In this document: positions 19,801-29,450 of the stretch, in pieces
Layout of the letters: every line of letters begins with the position of its first letter
Numbering within the stretch: position 1 is the stretch's first letter
Source: Bradyrhizobium sp. CCBAU 53421
Lineage (GTDB): Bacteria; Pseudomonadota; Alphaproteobacteria; Rhizobiales; Xanthobacteraceae
NCBI RefSeq assembly: GCF_015291625.1
Contig: NZ_CP030047.1
Coordinates: 8,236,001-8,300,000, forward strand
Reading direction: 5' to 3'
Length of the DNA stretch: 64,000 nucleotides
Notes under the pieces: model-generated
Database searches by the model: none
What the model was told of the DNA's origin: nothing
Seen by the model: only the letters and a program-made list of their open reading frames with translations
Position numbers and translations under genes: made by a program

Positions 19801-22800
19801 AACAGGCTCGAGGCGAGCACCGACGTCTGCCCGTGATTGGCTGTTACGTTCTGCGCCGTCACAACCGGAGCGTGATCGGATCCTGGCGTTGCCGTGAATG
19901 CGGTCCAGCCTCCCCACAACGTTCCGTCGTTCGCCTTGATGTACAACGTATCGGGCGCTGACCCTGTGGGCCCGAAGACGTAGCTCGTCTGCGACAGCTG
20001 CGCCGCCGTAATATCGATCTCGGTGTTGGCGGCCTGCGCCACACCGTTCACCACCCAATGACCGCTTCCTCCGGTGTCCCAGAGCGCATACTGGGTCATC
20101 GTGTCGCCGTCCGGATCGCTCACCGTGAACAGGCTCGATGCGGCAATCGACGTCTGGCCGTGCGCCGCAGTCACGTTGACTGCGTTCACGGTCGGCGCGG
20201 TGTCGGCGAATGCCTTGGCCGTGAATGCAGTCCAGCTGCTCCAAGCCGTGCCGTCATTGGCCCGAACGTAAAGCGTGTCAGTCGATCCGCTTGGACCGAA
20301 GACGTAGCTCACCTGCGACAGATTCGCCGCCGCAACATCGATCTCGGCGTTGGTGGGCTGGACGACGCCGTTGACGACCCAGTGTCCGTTACCTTGGGTG
20401 TCCCAGAACGCATATTGGGTGATGGGATCGCCATCGGCGTCCGCCACACTGAACAGGGTGGACGCGAGCGCAGAGCTCTCGCCACGAACTGCCGTGACAT
20501 TGGGCGCTGACGTCACCGGCGCGACGTCGGCCCGCGTCGTGACCAGCGTGCCGGTGCCGGAATCCGCGCTGACGCTGAAGCGCACGCCAGGCGTCGCATC
20601 AAGCTGCAGATCGAAGGAGGAAGCTCCCTCGGTGACATGCAGGATGTTGCCGGCCAGCAAGGTCGCCGAGCCGCCCGAGACGAAATTGAGGCCAGCCAGA
20701 TCGATGCTGTCGCCCAGCACCAGACTGCTGATGGTCGTGCCGGCCAACGACGTGCCGTCGATCTTCAACTGTCCGCCGGACCCGCTGAAGGTGATGCCGC
20801 CGCTGGCGGTGCTTCCCGCCTGCAATTCGACCAGGCCGCCGGAGATTGTGACCGGTCCCGTGGAGCCGCCCGAGGATACAAGTTCATTACCTCCGGCGAA
20901 CACGAAGACGTTGCTTGTCGTCGTGCCGGCAAGATTGAACGTGCCACCGCTCGACACCGCGATGTCGTGCGCCGTGCCTCCGGAAGCAACGTTGAGCACG
21001 CCGCCGCTGGAAACGGTCAGGTGATCCAGCGCGCCGCCTGAAAAGACGTTGACCGTGCCGCCGGAGATGGCGGTCCCGGAGCCGACAGCCCCCGTGACGA
21101 CACCACCTGAGAAGACATTCTCAACACCGCCGGCATAAACGCCCACGCGGCTGAGCACGGTGCCCGACACGTTGAACGTGCCGCCGCTCGAAACGGCGAC
21201 ATACGACGCTGAGCCTCCAGCCAGGATGTTCAATATGCCGCCGGAGTTAACACCCGTGCCGGAGCTGATGGCCCCGGAGATGGACCCGCCGGACAGCACG
21301 TTCTCGACGCCGCCGTTGTTGACGGTGACATTGCTCAGCACATTGCCCGCGACATTGAAGATGCCGCCGCTCGACACGCCGACAAAGGCGGCCGTGGCGC
21401 CGGCCGACAGGTTCAACGTACCGCCCGAAATTCCGGTGCCGGATCCGCTCGCTCCCGAGATCGATCCACCGGACAACACGTTCTCGACGCCGCCGGCGTA
21501 GACACCGGTATTGCTCAGTACCTTGCCTGCGACATTGAAGATGCCGCCGCTCGACACGCCGACGTGCGCGGCCGAACCACCGGCCAGGACGTTCACAGTG
21601 CCGCCGGCGGAAATGACCGTCGCCGCACTCGATGCTCCGGAGATGAACCCGCCGGACAGCACGTTCTCCACGCCGGTGTCCATGACCAGCGTGTTGCTGA
21701 GAATCGTGCCAGCAACATTCATGGTGCCGCCACTCGACACCGAGATGTTGTACGCCGTACCACCGGCGGACACGTTCAGGACGCCACCGCTCCAGGCCGT
21801 CACGTGAGCGAGTGAACCGCCCGCGAGCACGTTGAGGGTACCGCCAGAAATGGCCGTCCCCGATCCTGTCGCGCCGCTGACAACGCCACCCGAGAGGATA
21901 TTTTCAACGCCGCCGGCAGAAACGGTCACGTTGCTGGTGATCGTGCCCGCCACATTCATGGTGCCGCCGCTCGACACGGTCACGTGGTGAGCCGTGCCGC
22001 CGGCGGAGACATTCAGCGTGCCACTCGAAACCGTCAGGTGATCCAGCGCGCCGCCCGCGAGGACGTTGACCGTGCCCCCGGATACGCCGGTCCCGGATCC
22101 GGTCACGCCGGTGACGACGCCACCCGAGAGAACGTTTTCAACACCGCCGCCATACACGGCCCCATAGCTGAGCACCGTGCCCGCAACGTTGAAGACGCCG
22201 CCGCTAGACACGCCGACGAACGCCGCCGAACCGCCCGCGAGCAGGTTCACGGTGCCACCGGAAATATTGGTTCCCGAGCCGGTCGTCCCGGTGATCACAC
22301 CACCCGAAGAGACGTTTTCGGTGCCGCCCGCGAACACCGTCGTCAGGCTCTGGACGGTGCCAAGCACATTGAGCGTGCCGCCGCTGGAGACAGACAAATT
22401 GTCGGCGAGGCCGCCCGAAAGCACCGTCGCCTTGCCGCCGTTCAACACAGTCGTGCTCGTCGCATCGCCGCCGGACGAGACCTGCAACTGGCCACCACTC
22501 GAGACGATCGTGCTGATCGCCGTTCCGCTGTCGATCTCGATACCGCCTTGAAGCACCATGTTCAGTGCGGTGCCGCCAGACTGCACGGTCAAGGTTTGGC
22601 CGCTGCTGATCACCAGGCCCGCGCTGACCTGGCCATTGCTCACAACGATGTTGGTGCCGCTGGTACCTCCACTGCTGGTGACCAGGAAGATATCGGTGCC
22701 GCCACCGTCAGCGGCGCTGCCAAACTGGAGACCGCTAAAGGTTTGGCTTGGATTAAGCTGGATCGCCAGCGTGCCGTGGTCGTTGGTTGCAACATCCAGG

Positions 22801-25800
22801 ACATTGCCAGCGCCAAGACCGACACTCGTGATCTCCGACATGCTCACGCCGGTCAGATTGATGGTGTCCGTGACGGAAAACCCGGAGATGACCGTGGTCG
22901 GCATCGCCGTGCCATCGATCTCGAGCTTGCCGTTGGGGCCGACAAATACCACCGATCCGGCTTCCGCGGCGCCGCCGCCGAGATCGGCCGTGCCGCCGGA
23001 AATCGTCAGCACGCCACCAGCCATGAGTTGCGTGTTCGATGTGGTGCCGTGGGAGAACACGATCTCGGTGCCGCCGCTGGACACGGTGGTACCGATGTCG
23101 ACACCGCCGGACAGCACATTCTCGATGCCGCCAGATACAACGGTGACGCTGGATGTGGTCGTACCGGCCACATTGAGCGTACCGGATCCGGAGAAGGTGA
23201 GGTTGTGTGCCGAAGCCCCGGCAGAAATGTTGAGCACACCACCGGAAAGCAGCGCGGCATGGTCGAACTCGGCGCCGGAACTGACGTTGACCGTGCCGCC
23301 CGAAATACCCGTACCGCTGCCGGGGATGCCGGTGACGACGCCGCCGGACAAGACGTTCGCGGTACCGCCGCCGTAAACAGCCATGTTGTGGAGCATCGTG
23401 CCGGCAATATTGACGATCGCCCCGCTCGATACGCCGATATTGGTGGCCGAGCCGCCGGCCGAGATATTCACCACACCGCCAGCAGATACACCTGTCCCGT
23501 TACCCGTGCCGCCGCTGATCAGCGCGCCCGACATGACGTTCAGGACACCGCCGCTGCTCACCAGGATATGGTCGGCCTTGCCACCGGACAGAATATTGAT
23601 GGTGCCGTTATCGCCGGTGAAATTGCTGGCGTTGCCTGTCGCATAACCGCCAGAGGAAACGGTCTCGGTCCCGCCGGAACCGATGAAGACATGGCTGAGC
23701 GTCGTGCCGTCCACGATCAGCGAACCGCCGCTTGAAACGGATATGTCGTGCCCCGGAAGGGCGCTGGAGGACACGGTGTAGGTGCCGCCGCTACCGACGA
23801 AGATGCTGCCGCCACTGAGAATGTTTTCGCCCGAAACGGTACCACCGGCGAAGATCGCCAATTGCCCGCCGCTTCCGATCGTAGGATTGAGGGCAACGCC
23901 GCCCGAAACCGTCAATATCGCCAGCAGTCCGGGAGAGTTTGCGCCCGATACGGTTGCCGAGATGCTTTGGCCCCCGGCGAGGACGTTCTGGTCGGAGCCA
24001 GACAGAATCTGGGCGCCGGTATCCACGCCGCCGCTTATGATGGACTCGTAGCCGCCGGACAGAATCGTTCCCGTAGCGCTGCCGCCGGCCGAGCCGGCAT
24101 TGCTGCCAAAGGGCGTCAAACCGAGGTCAAGGAACCCCTGGCTGGACACGACGGTCCCTGTCGCGGTGCCGCCGCCGAGCACGGTGAGGCCGCCGAAGCT
24201 GCCAACCTGGGTTTGCGAAGCCGCTCCACCGGAAGAAACCGTCAATACACCGTAGCTGCTGTTGTTGGATCCGGCGATCTGCGCGGAAATGCTGACGCCG
24301 CCTGCCGAAACGGACGCGTTGCCAGCCAGGATCGCGGCGCCGGATTCGAGGCCGCCGCTCTTCACGGCTTCGAAGCCGCCGGACAGAATCGTGGTGCTGG
24401 TTGCGCTCCCGCCATCGATCTCGACGTAGCCGGCAGAAGCGACGGTTGCACTGAAGGCGCTGCCGCCAGACAGATATATGCTACCGCCTGTCTCGACGGT
24501 CGCGCTCGACGTCACGCCGCCGGAATAGACCACCTCGGAGCCAGCGGAAACAATGGTGTTTATCGCCGTGCCACTGTCGTTCTCGACGCCACCGTCGATG
24601 ATGGTGTTGTTCACCGTGCCGCCGGCCTGCACCGTCAGCGTCTGACCATTGCTGATCACCAGACCCGTGCTGGTCTGGCCGTTGCTCACGGTGATATTTC
24701 CGACACCGTTGCTGACAAGGTAGATGTCGGTGCCGCTGCCATCTGCGCTACGGCCGAACTGGTTGACAAAGCTCTGGCCCGGATCGAGCTGAATGCTGAG
24801 CGTGCCGTGATCGTTGGTCGCGATCTTCAGCACGTTGCCGGCGCCGAGGCCGACGCTGGTGATCTCCGACATGCTGACGCCGGTCAGATCGATGGTGTCT
24901 CCGATGGCCAGGCCGTTGACGACCGTCGTCGGCATCGAAATCCCGTCGATCTCGAGCTTGCCGCCGACGCCGGAGAAGATCACCGTCCCGCTTTCGGTCG
25001 ATCCGCCATTCAGATCGACGATGCCACCGGCCGAGATCATGACCAGGCCGCCCGACGAGACCTGCGTGTTCGACGTTGCGCCGAGATTCATGGCTGTCAG
25101 CAAACCGCCGCTGGAGACCTTCGCGCCGATGCTGAGGCCGCCGACCAAGAGCACCTGGTTGCCACCAGACAGAATCGTGGCGCCGGAATCGACGCCACCT
25201 CTGGAGATGGCCTCGAATCCGCCAGACAGGATCGTGCCCGTCGCACTGCCACCGGCCGATCCGGGAATGCCGTTGAACGGTCCCTCGCCGAGCTGGAAGT
25301 AGCCGCCGCTCAGCACGGTCGTGCTGGTCGCCGTGCCGCCGCTCAGCACGGTCATGCCCGCGGAGCTGGAGATCGTTGTTGCCGATGCCACGCCGCCCGA
25401 GGCGACTAGCGCGCCGCCGCCACGCGCACCGTCTGCGGCGAGCGTGGTGGACACCGCGAGACCACCGGAATTCACGTTGAGCTGGCCGCCCGACACTGTC
25501 GTGTTGCTGGCCGTTCCGCCGGCCGCACCACCCTGCCCCTGGTACGGCGGGACGCCGAGTTGCAGGAAGCCGGCATCACCAACAATGGTGCCCAGGGCCG
25601 TACCGCCCGCGAGCACGCTCTCCATCCCGTTCGCCGTGAGGGTGATGGCGGAGGTCAGGCCGCCCGACAGCACGTCGAGGATCAGGCCGGTACTCACCGG
25701 ATAGCCGCTCACGACAGCGCCAGGGCCCACCTCGAGGTTGGTGCCGCCACCGAACGTCGTGTTGGAAAGCTGCGAAACGGACGCTCCGCTGACGAGCTCG

Positions 25801-28800
25801 ACGGCGCCGAAATTGATGACCGAGACGCCACTGAGCGAGCCGCCCGAGAACAACTTCAGCAGACCGCCATTGACTATCGTGGCGTTTGCCGCACCACCGG
25901 AAAGAACGTCGAGCTCACCGCCGTTGACATTGGTGCCGTTCGCCACGCCGCCGGACGAAACGGTTTCCAGGCCGCTGTAGAAGATGTTGATGTTGCTGGT
26001 CGTGCTTCCCGCGAGATTGAGCCGGCCACCGTTGTTCACGTTGACGTCGTGCGCCGATCCGCCGGCCTGCAGGTTCAGGGTGCCACCGCTATTGACGGTA
26101 ACATCGCCGACTGCGGCGCCCGAGGATGCATTCACTGTGCCGTTGACGTTGACCGTGGGAAAACCGGACGGATTGATCGATCCGTTGACGGCGCCGCCGG
26201 CGGATACGTTCAGCGTGCCGCCGCCCGTAACGAACACGTTGCTCGTAGCCGTGCCGAGAAGGTTGAGCGTCGCCCCGCTCGATACAGTCAGATCGTGAAC
26301 GGTGGCGCCGGCTGCGATAGCGGCCGAGGCTCCGGACGACAAAGTGAAGAACTCGGACTGGCCTCCAGAGGAAACATTGAGCGAGCCTCCCGACAGTGTG
26401 ACGAACTCGGCGTCGCCGCCAGAAAGCACGTTCAGCGTGCCTCCCGATACAGCGAAGTTCTGCGCGCTGCCGCCCGAAGATATGTTCTCCGTGCCGCCGG
26501 AGTAGATCGCCCCGTTGCTGATCTGCGATCCCGCGAGGTTGAGGACACCGCCGCTGCTGACGCCGAGGTCATGGATCGTCGCGCCATTGTCGACCGTGAC
26601 CAGGCCGCCACTGTTGATCGTGAAGAAGGAGAACTGACCGCCCGCGGTCACGCTGACTGTGCCGCCCGAGACACTCGTCCCGCTGCCGGGTGCGCCCGTC
26701 TCGACGCCGCCTGAAGAGATCTCGATGAGGCCGCTCGAATAGACCGCGACCTGGCTTGTCACCGTTCCGGCGACGTTCATGGTGCCGCCCGAGGACACGG
26801 CAAGGAAGGACGCCGCACCGCCCGAGGACACGTTGAGCGTGCCGCCTGCGTAGACCGTGGAATGCCCGAGCGTAGCGCCGACCAGAACGTTGAGCGTGCC
26901 GCCGGATACCCTGGTGCCCGAACCGGTGACGCCGTTGGCGTTGCCGCCGGCAAGGACGTTCTCGGTGCTGCCGGAGAGCAGGAACGTGTTGCTGGTGATC
27001 GATCCCGCAACGTTGAGCGTGCCGCCGCTCGACACGGTCAAGTCATGCGCGACACCGCCGATGTCGATGTTGAGCTGGCCGCCACTGCTGACCGTTGTGC
27101 TCTGCTCGGTACCGAACACGTTCTCGGTGCCGCCGCTCAGCACGGTGCCGATCGCCGCGCCGCCCGAGAGAACGTCGAGCGTCTGCCCCGCGCTGATCAC
27201 AAGGCCGGTCGAGGTCTGGCCGGCGCTGACCTTGATGGCCGAGCTATCAATGAAGGTGATGTCCGTTCCCGCGCCGTCGGCGGCGCTGCTGAACGTGCCG
27301 CTGAACGTGTCGCCGGGCGAAAGCTGCAGATTGAGCGTTCCATGGTCGCTGGTCGCGACCGCCAGAACATTGCCGGCACTAAGGGTGATGCCGGTGATGT
27401 TTGCGGCACTCTCACCCGTAAGATTGATCGTATCCCCGATGGCGAATCCGGAGATGACGGTGCCCGGCATGGCCGTGCCGTCGAGCTCAAGCTTGCCGCC
27501 GGCGCCGGCAAAAATCACCGTCCCTGATTCGGTCGCTCCTCCGCTCAGGTCAACCGTGCCCGCGCCGGAGATCGTGACAACACCACCGGAGAGGATTTGA
27601 GTGTTCGACGTCGTGCCATGCGCGTAGACGTTCTGCTGGCCGCCGCTGGATATTGTGGTGCCGATGTCGATGCCGCCCGACAGCACATTCTCGATTCCGC
27701 CCGAAACGACGGTGGCGCTGGACGTGATGGTGCCCGCCACATTGAGGGTGCCGGATCCGGAAAACGTCAAATTGTGCGCAGTCGCACCGGAATTGATATT
27801 GAGCACGCCACCGGAGAGAAGCGCAGCATGATCGAGCTCGGCGCCCGACATCACGTTGATGGTGCCGCCGGAAATGCCGGTGCCGCTGCCGCTGAAGCCG
27901 GTGACGATGCCCCCCGACAACACGTTCTCGATGCCGCCGCCATAGACCGCCTGATTGCGGAGCACGGTGCCGGCGATGTTCGCGGTGCCGCCGCTCGAAA
28001 CGGCGAAGAAGGCGGCCGAGCCGCCGGCAAGGATGTTCAAGGTGGCGCCAGCCGACACGCCCGTGCCGGAACCGGACTGGCCGCTGATCAGGCCCCCCGA
28101 GTAGACGGTCTCGACCGCGCCGGCCGAGATGCCGACATTGCTCAGCGTCGTGCCATAGACGTTCAGCACACCGCCCTGCTTGACGACAACATGATCGGCC
28201 TGGCCGCCGGACAGAACGTTGATGGTGCCGCTGTCGCCGGTGAAAAGGCCGCCGCTGCCGCCGCCGCTTCCGGTGATGAGGCCGCCCGACAAGACGTTGA
28301 CCACGCCACCGCTGGCGACGAAGAGATTGCTCGTGACGGTGCCGGCGACGCCGAGGACGCCGCCGCTGTTGACGGACATATGGTCGAGCGTGCCGCCCGA
28401 CAGCACGTTGACTTGCCCGTTGTCGACGTTGCCGCCGCTGCCGAGCGCGGTCTCGAGACCGCCGGACGCAATGGTTTCGATGGCGCCCTGCTTGATGAAG
28501 ACGTCGTGCAGCGTCTGACCGGCCGAAACGGTGAAGAGCGCGCCGTTTTCAAGCGTGACGTGGCCGCCGCTCAGAACGGTCTCGCCGATCACCGTGCCGC
28601 CGCCCGCGATGTCCAGCAAGCCATTGCTGCCGACCGTCGTGCCGCTCGCGATGCCGCCGTTCGACACGAATTGGGCCGCGAAGAACCCGGAACTGTTCGT
28701 GCCAGAGACCGTGGCCGAAATGCTGAGACCGCCGCTCGAGATGTTCTGGCTGCCGCCGGACAGAATCATGGCGCCGCTGTCGACACCACCGTTCGAAATC

Positions 28801-29369
28801 ACCTCGTAGCCACCGGACAAGGTCGTCCCTGTGGCGCTGCCGCCGCTTGAAATGTTCAGGCCGCCGGAAATCCCGACCGTCGTGTTCGTCGCCGAGCCGC
28901 CCGCGGAAATCGTGACGTTGCCATAGGAGCCAGCGCCGCCGGTGACGGTCGTCGAGACTGCCAGCCCCCCCGACTCGATGCTGACACCGCCACCCGATAC
29001 GACCGTGCCGCTTGCGGTCCCGCCGGCGAAAATGGCCGAGCCGTTGCCGGGATCGAATCCCAGTGCCAGAAAGCCGCCGGCGTCGACCACGCCGCTGACG
29101 AGCGTCGCCCCGCTCAGGACGGTCTCGGCGCCGCCTGCGGAGATGGTCGTGCCGGATGCAACGCCGCCGGAGTCCACCTGCTCCTGGCCGCCATTATAGA
29201 CCGTCGTGCCGGTCGTGGTCCCGGAGTCGAATAGGAAGCCGCCGCTCAATTGCGTGCCAACGGCGCTGGCGCCGGGATCAATGATCAGCGTGCCGCCAGT
29301 CAGGACGGTATCGCCGGTTTCAGTGCCAGAAGATACGGTAACGGTCACGCCGCCGGAAATCGTCTGCAT
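16896..29369 (-). CDS. giant AIDA-type repeat secreted protein, probable T1SS adhesin
   Basis: A single uninterrupted 4157-codon frame. There is no signal peptide and no C-terminal beta-barrel. Residues about 1-2840 are Gly/Ser/Thr-rich strand-loop-strand repeats (units of about 19-20 residues built on xVLSGGxxxxxxVSSGG) as in AIDA-I and TibA. Four spacer cassettes recur near residues 610, 1451, 2128 and 2840 (KLEIDGTAMPTTVI, DTINLTG, GNVL, DHGTL). Residues about 2947-4027 are ten 109-residue modules (APVVTAQNV, LFSVSDAENDAITQYAFWD, ANLSQVSYVFGP, DTLYVRANDG). The C-terminal ~130 residues (GSDAIDFANISF, LLGNYMASTFTTSSDGHGG) resemble the ends of rhizobial type I secretion substrates. No RTX nonapeptides were seen. 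The start ATG follows GGGGCAGAG. It lies 81 bp after the heptosyltransferase gene, in a likely operon. Adhesive or biofilm function is inferred. Confidence 0.88.
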   Translation of the reverse strand: MQTISGGVTVTVSSGTETGDTVLTGGTLIIDPGASAVGTQLSGGFLFDSGTTTGTTVYNGGQEQVDSGGVASGTTISAGGAETVLSGATLVSGVVDAGGFLALGFDPGNGSAIFAGGTASGTVVSGGGVSIESGGLAVSTTVTGGAGSYGNVTISAGGSATNTTVGISGGLNISSGGSATGTTLSGGYEVISNGGVDSGAMILSGGSQNISSGGLSISATVSGTNSSGFFAAQFVSNGGIASGTTVGSNGLLDIAGGGTVIGETVLSGGHVTLENGALFTVSAGQTLHDVFIKQGAIETIASGGLETALGSGGNVDNGQVNVLSGGTLDHMSVNSGGVLGVAGTVTSNLFVASGGVVNVLSGGLITGSGGGSGGLFTGDSGTINVLSGGQADHVVVKQGGVLNVYGTTLSNVGISAGAVETVYSGGLISGQSGSGTGVSAGATLNILAGGSAAFFAVSSGGTANIAGTVLRNQAVYGGGIENVLSGGIVTGFSGSGTGISGGTINVMSGAELDHAALLSGGVLNINSGATAHNLTFSGSGTLNVAGTITSSATVVSGGIENVLSGGIDIGTTISSGGQQNVYAHGTTSNTQILSGGVVTISGAGTVDLSGGATESGTVIFAGAGGKLELDGTAMPGTVISGFAIGDTINLTGESAANITGITLSAGNVLAVATSDHGTLNLQLSPGDTFSGTFSSAADGAGTDITFIDSSAIKVSAGQTSTGLVISAGQTLDVLSGGAAIGTVLSGGTENVFGTEQSTTVSSGGQLNIDIGGVAHDLTVSSGGTLNVAGSITSNTFLLSGSTENVLAGGNANGVTGSGTRVSGGTLNVLVGATLGHSTVYAGGTLNVSSGGAASFLAVSSGGTMNVAGTVTSQVAVYSSGLIEISSGGVETGAPGSGTSVSGGTVSVTAGGQFSFFTINSGGLVTVDNGATIHDLGVSSGGVLNLAGSQISNGAIYSGGTENISSGGSAQNFAVSGGTLNVLSGGDAEFVTLSGGSLNVSSGGQSEFFTLSSGASAAIAAGATVHDLTVSSGATLNLLGTATSNVFVTGGGTLNVSAGGAVNGSINPSGFPTVNVNGTVNASSGAAVGDVTVNSGGTLNLQAGGSAHDVNVNNGGRLNLAGSTTSNINIFYSGLETVSSGGVANGTNVNGGELDVLSGGAANATIVNGGLLKLFSGGSLSGVSVINFGAVELVSGASVSQLSNTTFGGGTNLEVGPGAVVSGYPVSTGLILDVLSGGLTSAITLTANGMESVLAGGTALGTIVGDAGFLQLGVPPYQGQGGAAGGTASNTTVSGGQLNVNSGGLAVSTTLAADGARGGGALVASGGVASATTISSSAGMTVLSGGTATSTTVLSGGYFQLGEGPFNGIPGSAGGSATGTILSGGFEAISRGGVDSGATILSGGNQVLLVGGLSIGAKVSSGGLLTAMNLGATSNTQVSSGGLVMISAGGIVDLNGGSTESGTVIFSGVGGKLEIDGISMPTTVVNGLAIGDTIDLTGVSMSEITSVGLGAGNVLKIATNDHGTLSIQLDPGQSFVNQFGRSADGSGTDIYLVSNGVGNITVSNGQTSTGLVISNGQTLTVQAGGTVNNTIIDGGVENDSGTAINTIVSAGSEVVYSGGVTSSATVETGGSIYLSGGSAFSATVASAGYVEIDGGSATSTTILSGGFEAVKSGGLESGAAILAGNASVSAGGVSISAQIAGSNNSSYGVLTVSSGGAASQTQVGSFGGLTVLGGGTATGTVVSSQGFLDLGLTPFGSNAGSAGGSATGTILSGGYESIISGGVDTGAQILSGSDQNVLAGGQSISATVSGANSPGLLAILTVSGGVALNPTIGSGGQLAIFAGGTVSGENILSGGSIFVGSGGTYTVSSSALPGHDISVSSGGSLIVDGTTLSHVFIGSGGTETVSSGGYATGNASNFTGDNGTINILSGGKADHILVSSGGVLNVMSGALISGGTGNGTGVSAGGVVNISAGGSATNIGVSSGAIVNIAGTMLHNMAVYGGGTANVLSGGVVTGIPGSGTGISGGTVNVSSGAEFDHAALLSGGVLNISAGASAHNLTFSGSGTLNVAGTTTSSVTVVSGGIENVLSGGVDIGTTVSSGGTEIVFSHGTTSNTQLMAGGVLTISGGTADLGGGAAEAGSVVFVGPNGKLEIDGTAMPTTVISGFSVTDTINLTGVSMSEITSVGLGAGNVLDVATNDHGTLAIQLNPSQTFSGLQFGSAADGGGTDIFLVTSSGGTSGTNIVVSNGQVSAGLVISSGQTLTVQSGGTALNMVLQGGIEIDSGTAISTIVSSGGQLQVSSGGDATSTTVLNGGKATVLSGGLADNLSVSSGGTLNVLGTVQSLTTVFAGGTENVSSGGVITGTTGSGTNISGGTVNLLAGGSAAFVGVSSGGVFNVAGTVLSYGAVYGGGVENVLSGGVVTGVTGSGTGVSGGTVNVLAGGALDHLTVSSGTLNVSAGGTAHHVTVSSGGTMNVAGTITSNVTVSAGGVENILSGGVVSGATGSGTAISGGTLNVLAGGSLAHVTAWSGGVLNVSAGGTAYNISVSSGGTMNVAGTILSNTLVMDTGVENVLSGGFISGASSAATVISAGGTVNVLAGGSAAHVGVSSGGIFNVAGKVLSNTGVYAGGVENVLSGGSISGASGSGTGISGGTLNLSAGATAAFVGVSSGGIFNVAGNVLSNVTVNNGGVENVLSGGSISGAISSGTGVNSGGILNILAGGSASYVAVSSGGTFNVSGTVLSRVGVYAGGVENVFSGGVVTGAVGSGTAISGGTVNVFSGGALDHLTVSSGGVLNVASGGTAHDIAVSSGGTFNLAGTTTSNVFVFAGGNELVSSGGSTGPVTISGGLVELQAGSTASGGITFSGSGGQLKIDGTSLAGTTISSLVLGDSIDLAGLNFVSGGSATLLAGNILHVTEGASSFDLQLDATPGVRFSVSADSGTGTLVTTRADVAPVTSAPNVTAVRGESSALASTLFSVADADGDPITQYAFWDTQGNGHWVVNGVVQPTNAEIDVAAANLSQVSYVFGPSGSTDTLYVRANDGTAWSSWTAFTAKAFADTAPTVNAVNVTAAHGQTSIAASSLFTVSDPDGDTMTQYALWDTGGSGHWVVNGVAQAANTEIDITAAQLSQTSYVFGPTGSAPDTLYIKANDGTLWGGWTAFTATPGSDHAPVVTAQNVTANHGQTSVLASSLFSVSDAENDAITQYAFWDTGGNGHFVVNGVAQAANVEIDVSAANLSQVSYVFGPGGSPADTLYVRANDGMLWGGWTAFTATPGPDQAPVVTAQNVTANHGQTSALASSLFSVSDAENDAITQYAFWDTGGNGHWVVNGVAQAANVEIDVAAANLSQVSYVFGPGGSTPDTLYVRANDGQKWSTWTAFTATPGVDTAPVVTAQNVTANHGQTSALASTLFSVSDAENDAITQYAFWDTGGSGHWVVNGVAQAANVEIDVAAANLSQVSYVFGPGGSTPDTLYVRANDGSKWSTWAAFTAGPGVDTAPVVTAQNVTANHGQFSALASSLFSVSDAENDAITQYAFWDTGGNGHWVVNGVAQAANVEIDVAAANLSQVSYVFGPGGSTPDTLYVRANDGSKWSTWTAFTATPGPDTAPVVTAQNVTANHGQFSALASSLFSVSDADNDAITQYAFWDTGGNGHFVVNGVAQAANVEIDVSAANLSQVSYVYGPGGSTPDTLYVRANDGSKWSTWAAFTATPGPDQAPVVTAQNVAAVHGQFSTLASSLFSVSDAENDAITQYAFWDTGGNGHFVVNGVVQAANVEIDVSAANLSQVSYVFGPGGSPADTLYVRANDGSKWGAWAAFTATPGPDTAPVVTAQNVSAIHDHSVAASSLFSVSDADNDAITQYAFWDTGGNGHFVVNGVVQAANTEIDVAAANLSQVSYVFGPGGSPSDTLYVRANDGSEWSSWKAFTATATNQAPTVAVANVVTVSGQSFAAANLVTATDADGDAITKYALWDSNTNGRWNVGGINEPANTEIDITAAQLSQATYQAGSGTDQLWIRAYDGTAWGAWQSFNVTGQSPSGATIVPGGTLELTGASNAAVTFQGSTGTLKLDNSASFAGTVAGMTGSDAIDFANISFANVQTPSFSGNASGGTLTVTDGTVTASIALLGNYMASTFTTSSDGHGGTLVVDPPATQISQLAQPQHA
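17290..20530 (-). repeat. ten tandem 109-residue (327-bp) modules inside the giant gene
   Basis: The DNA repeats with an exact 327-bp period over most of the array: the boundary word encoding APVVTA appears at about 17895, 18222, 18549, 18876, 19203, 19530, 19857 and 20184. The central copies are nearly identical; the outer copies (first, second, tenth) are more diverged. Each unit has an FSVSD(A/P)(E/D)(N/G)D segment that could bind calcium, a WDTGGNGHWVVNG segment and a WV/YVRANDG-x-WxxW segment. The same module occurs seven times in the protein at 35887. Confidence 0.93.
20860..29340 (-). repeat. AIDA-type strand-loop-strand repeat region
   Basis: Some 8.4 kb encoding over a hundred imperfect Gly-Ser-rich units, interrupted by four longer non-Gly-rich spacer cassettes (approximate DNA positions 27190-27540, 24640-25015, 22595-22985 and 20530-20850, the last bordering the 109-residue array). 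Longer higher-order duplications are visible, e.g. the SGGVENVLSGG...SGTG(I/V)SGGT block recurs many times between 20.9 and 23.5 kb and again near 28 kb. Serines in such loops are the acceptors of Aah/TibC-type glycosylation in E. coli. Confidence 0.85.
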
Positions 29370-29450
29370 GGCTCTGCCCCTGGGCCAGAATAAAATTCAT
29401 TTTGCCGGTTTCGGGCACCGATGCCCGTCGGCATCGATGTCCTTTACGCG

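Noticed and set aside
16821..19961. 1046-codon open frame on the plus strand with its own 109-residue periodicity, and other long plus-strand frames to 28850
   Set aside because: They mirror the giant minus-strand gene. The high-GC repeats lack antisense stops, the peptides are Arg/Val/Asp-rich shadows, and they have no start signals or family motifs.
17290..20530. CRISPR array or minisatellite
   Set aside because: The 327-bp units are contiguous and in one reading frame; there are no short repeats with unique spacers and no cas genes.
16896..29369. Classical type V autotransporter
   Set aside because: AIDA-type repeats suggested it, but there is no signal peptide and no C-terminal beta-barrel; the chain ends in a T1SS-like segment and a T1SS is next door.
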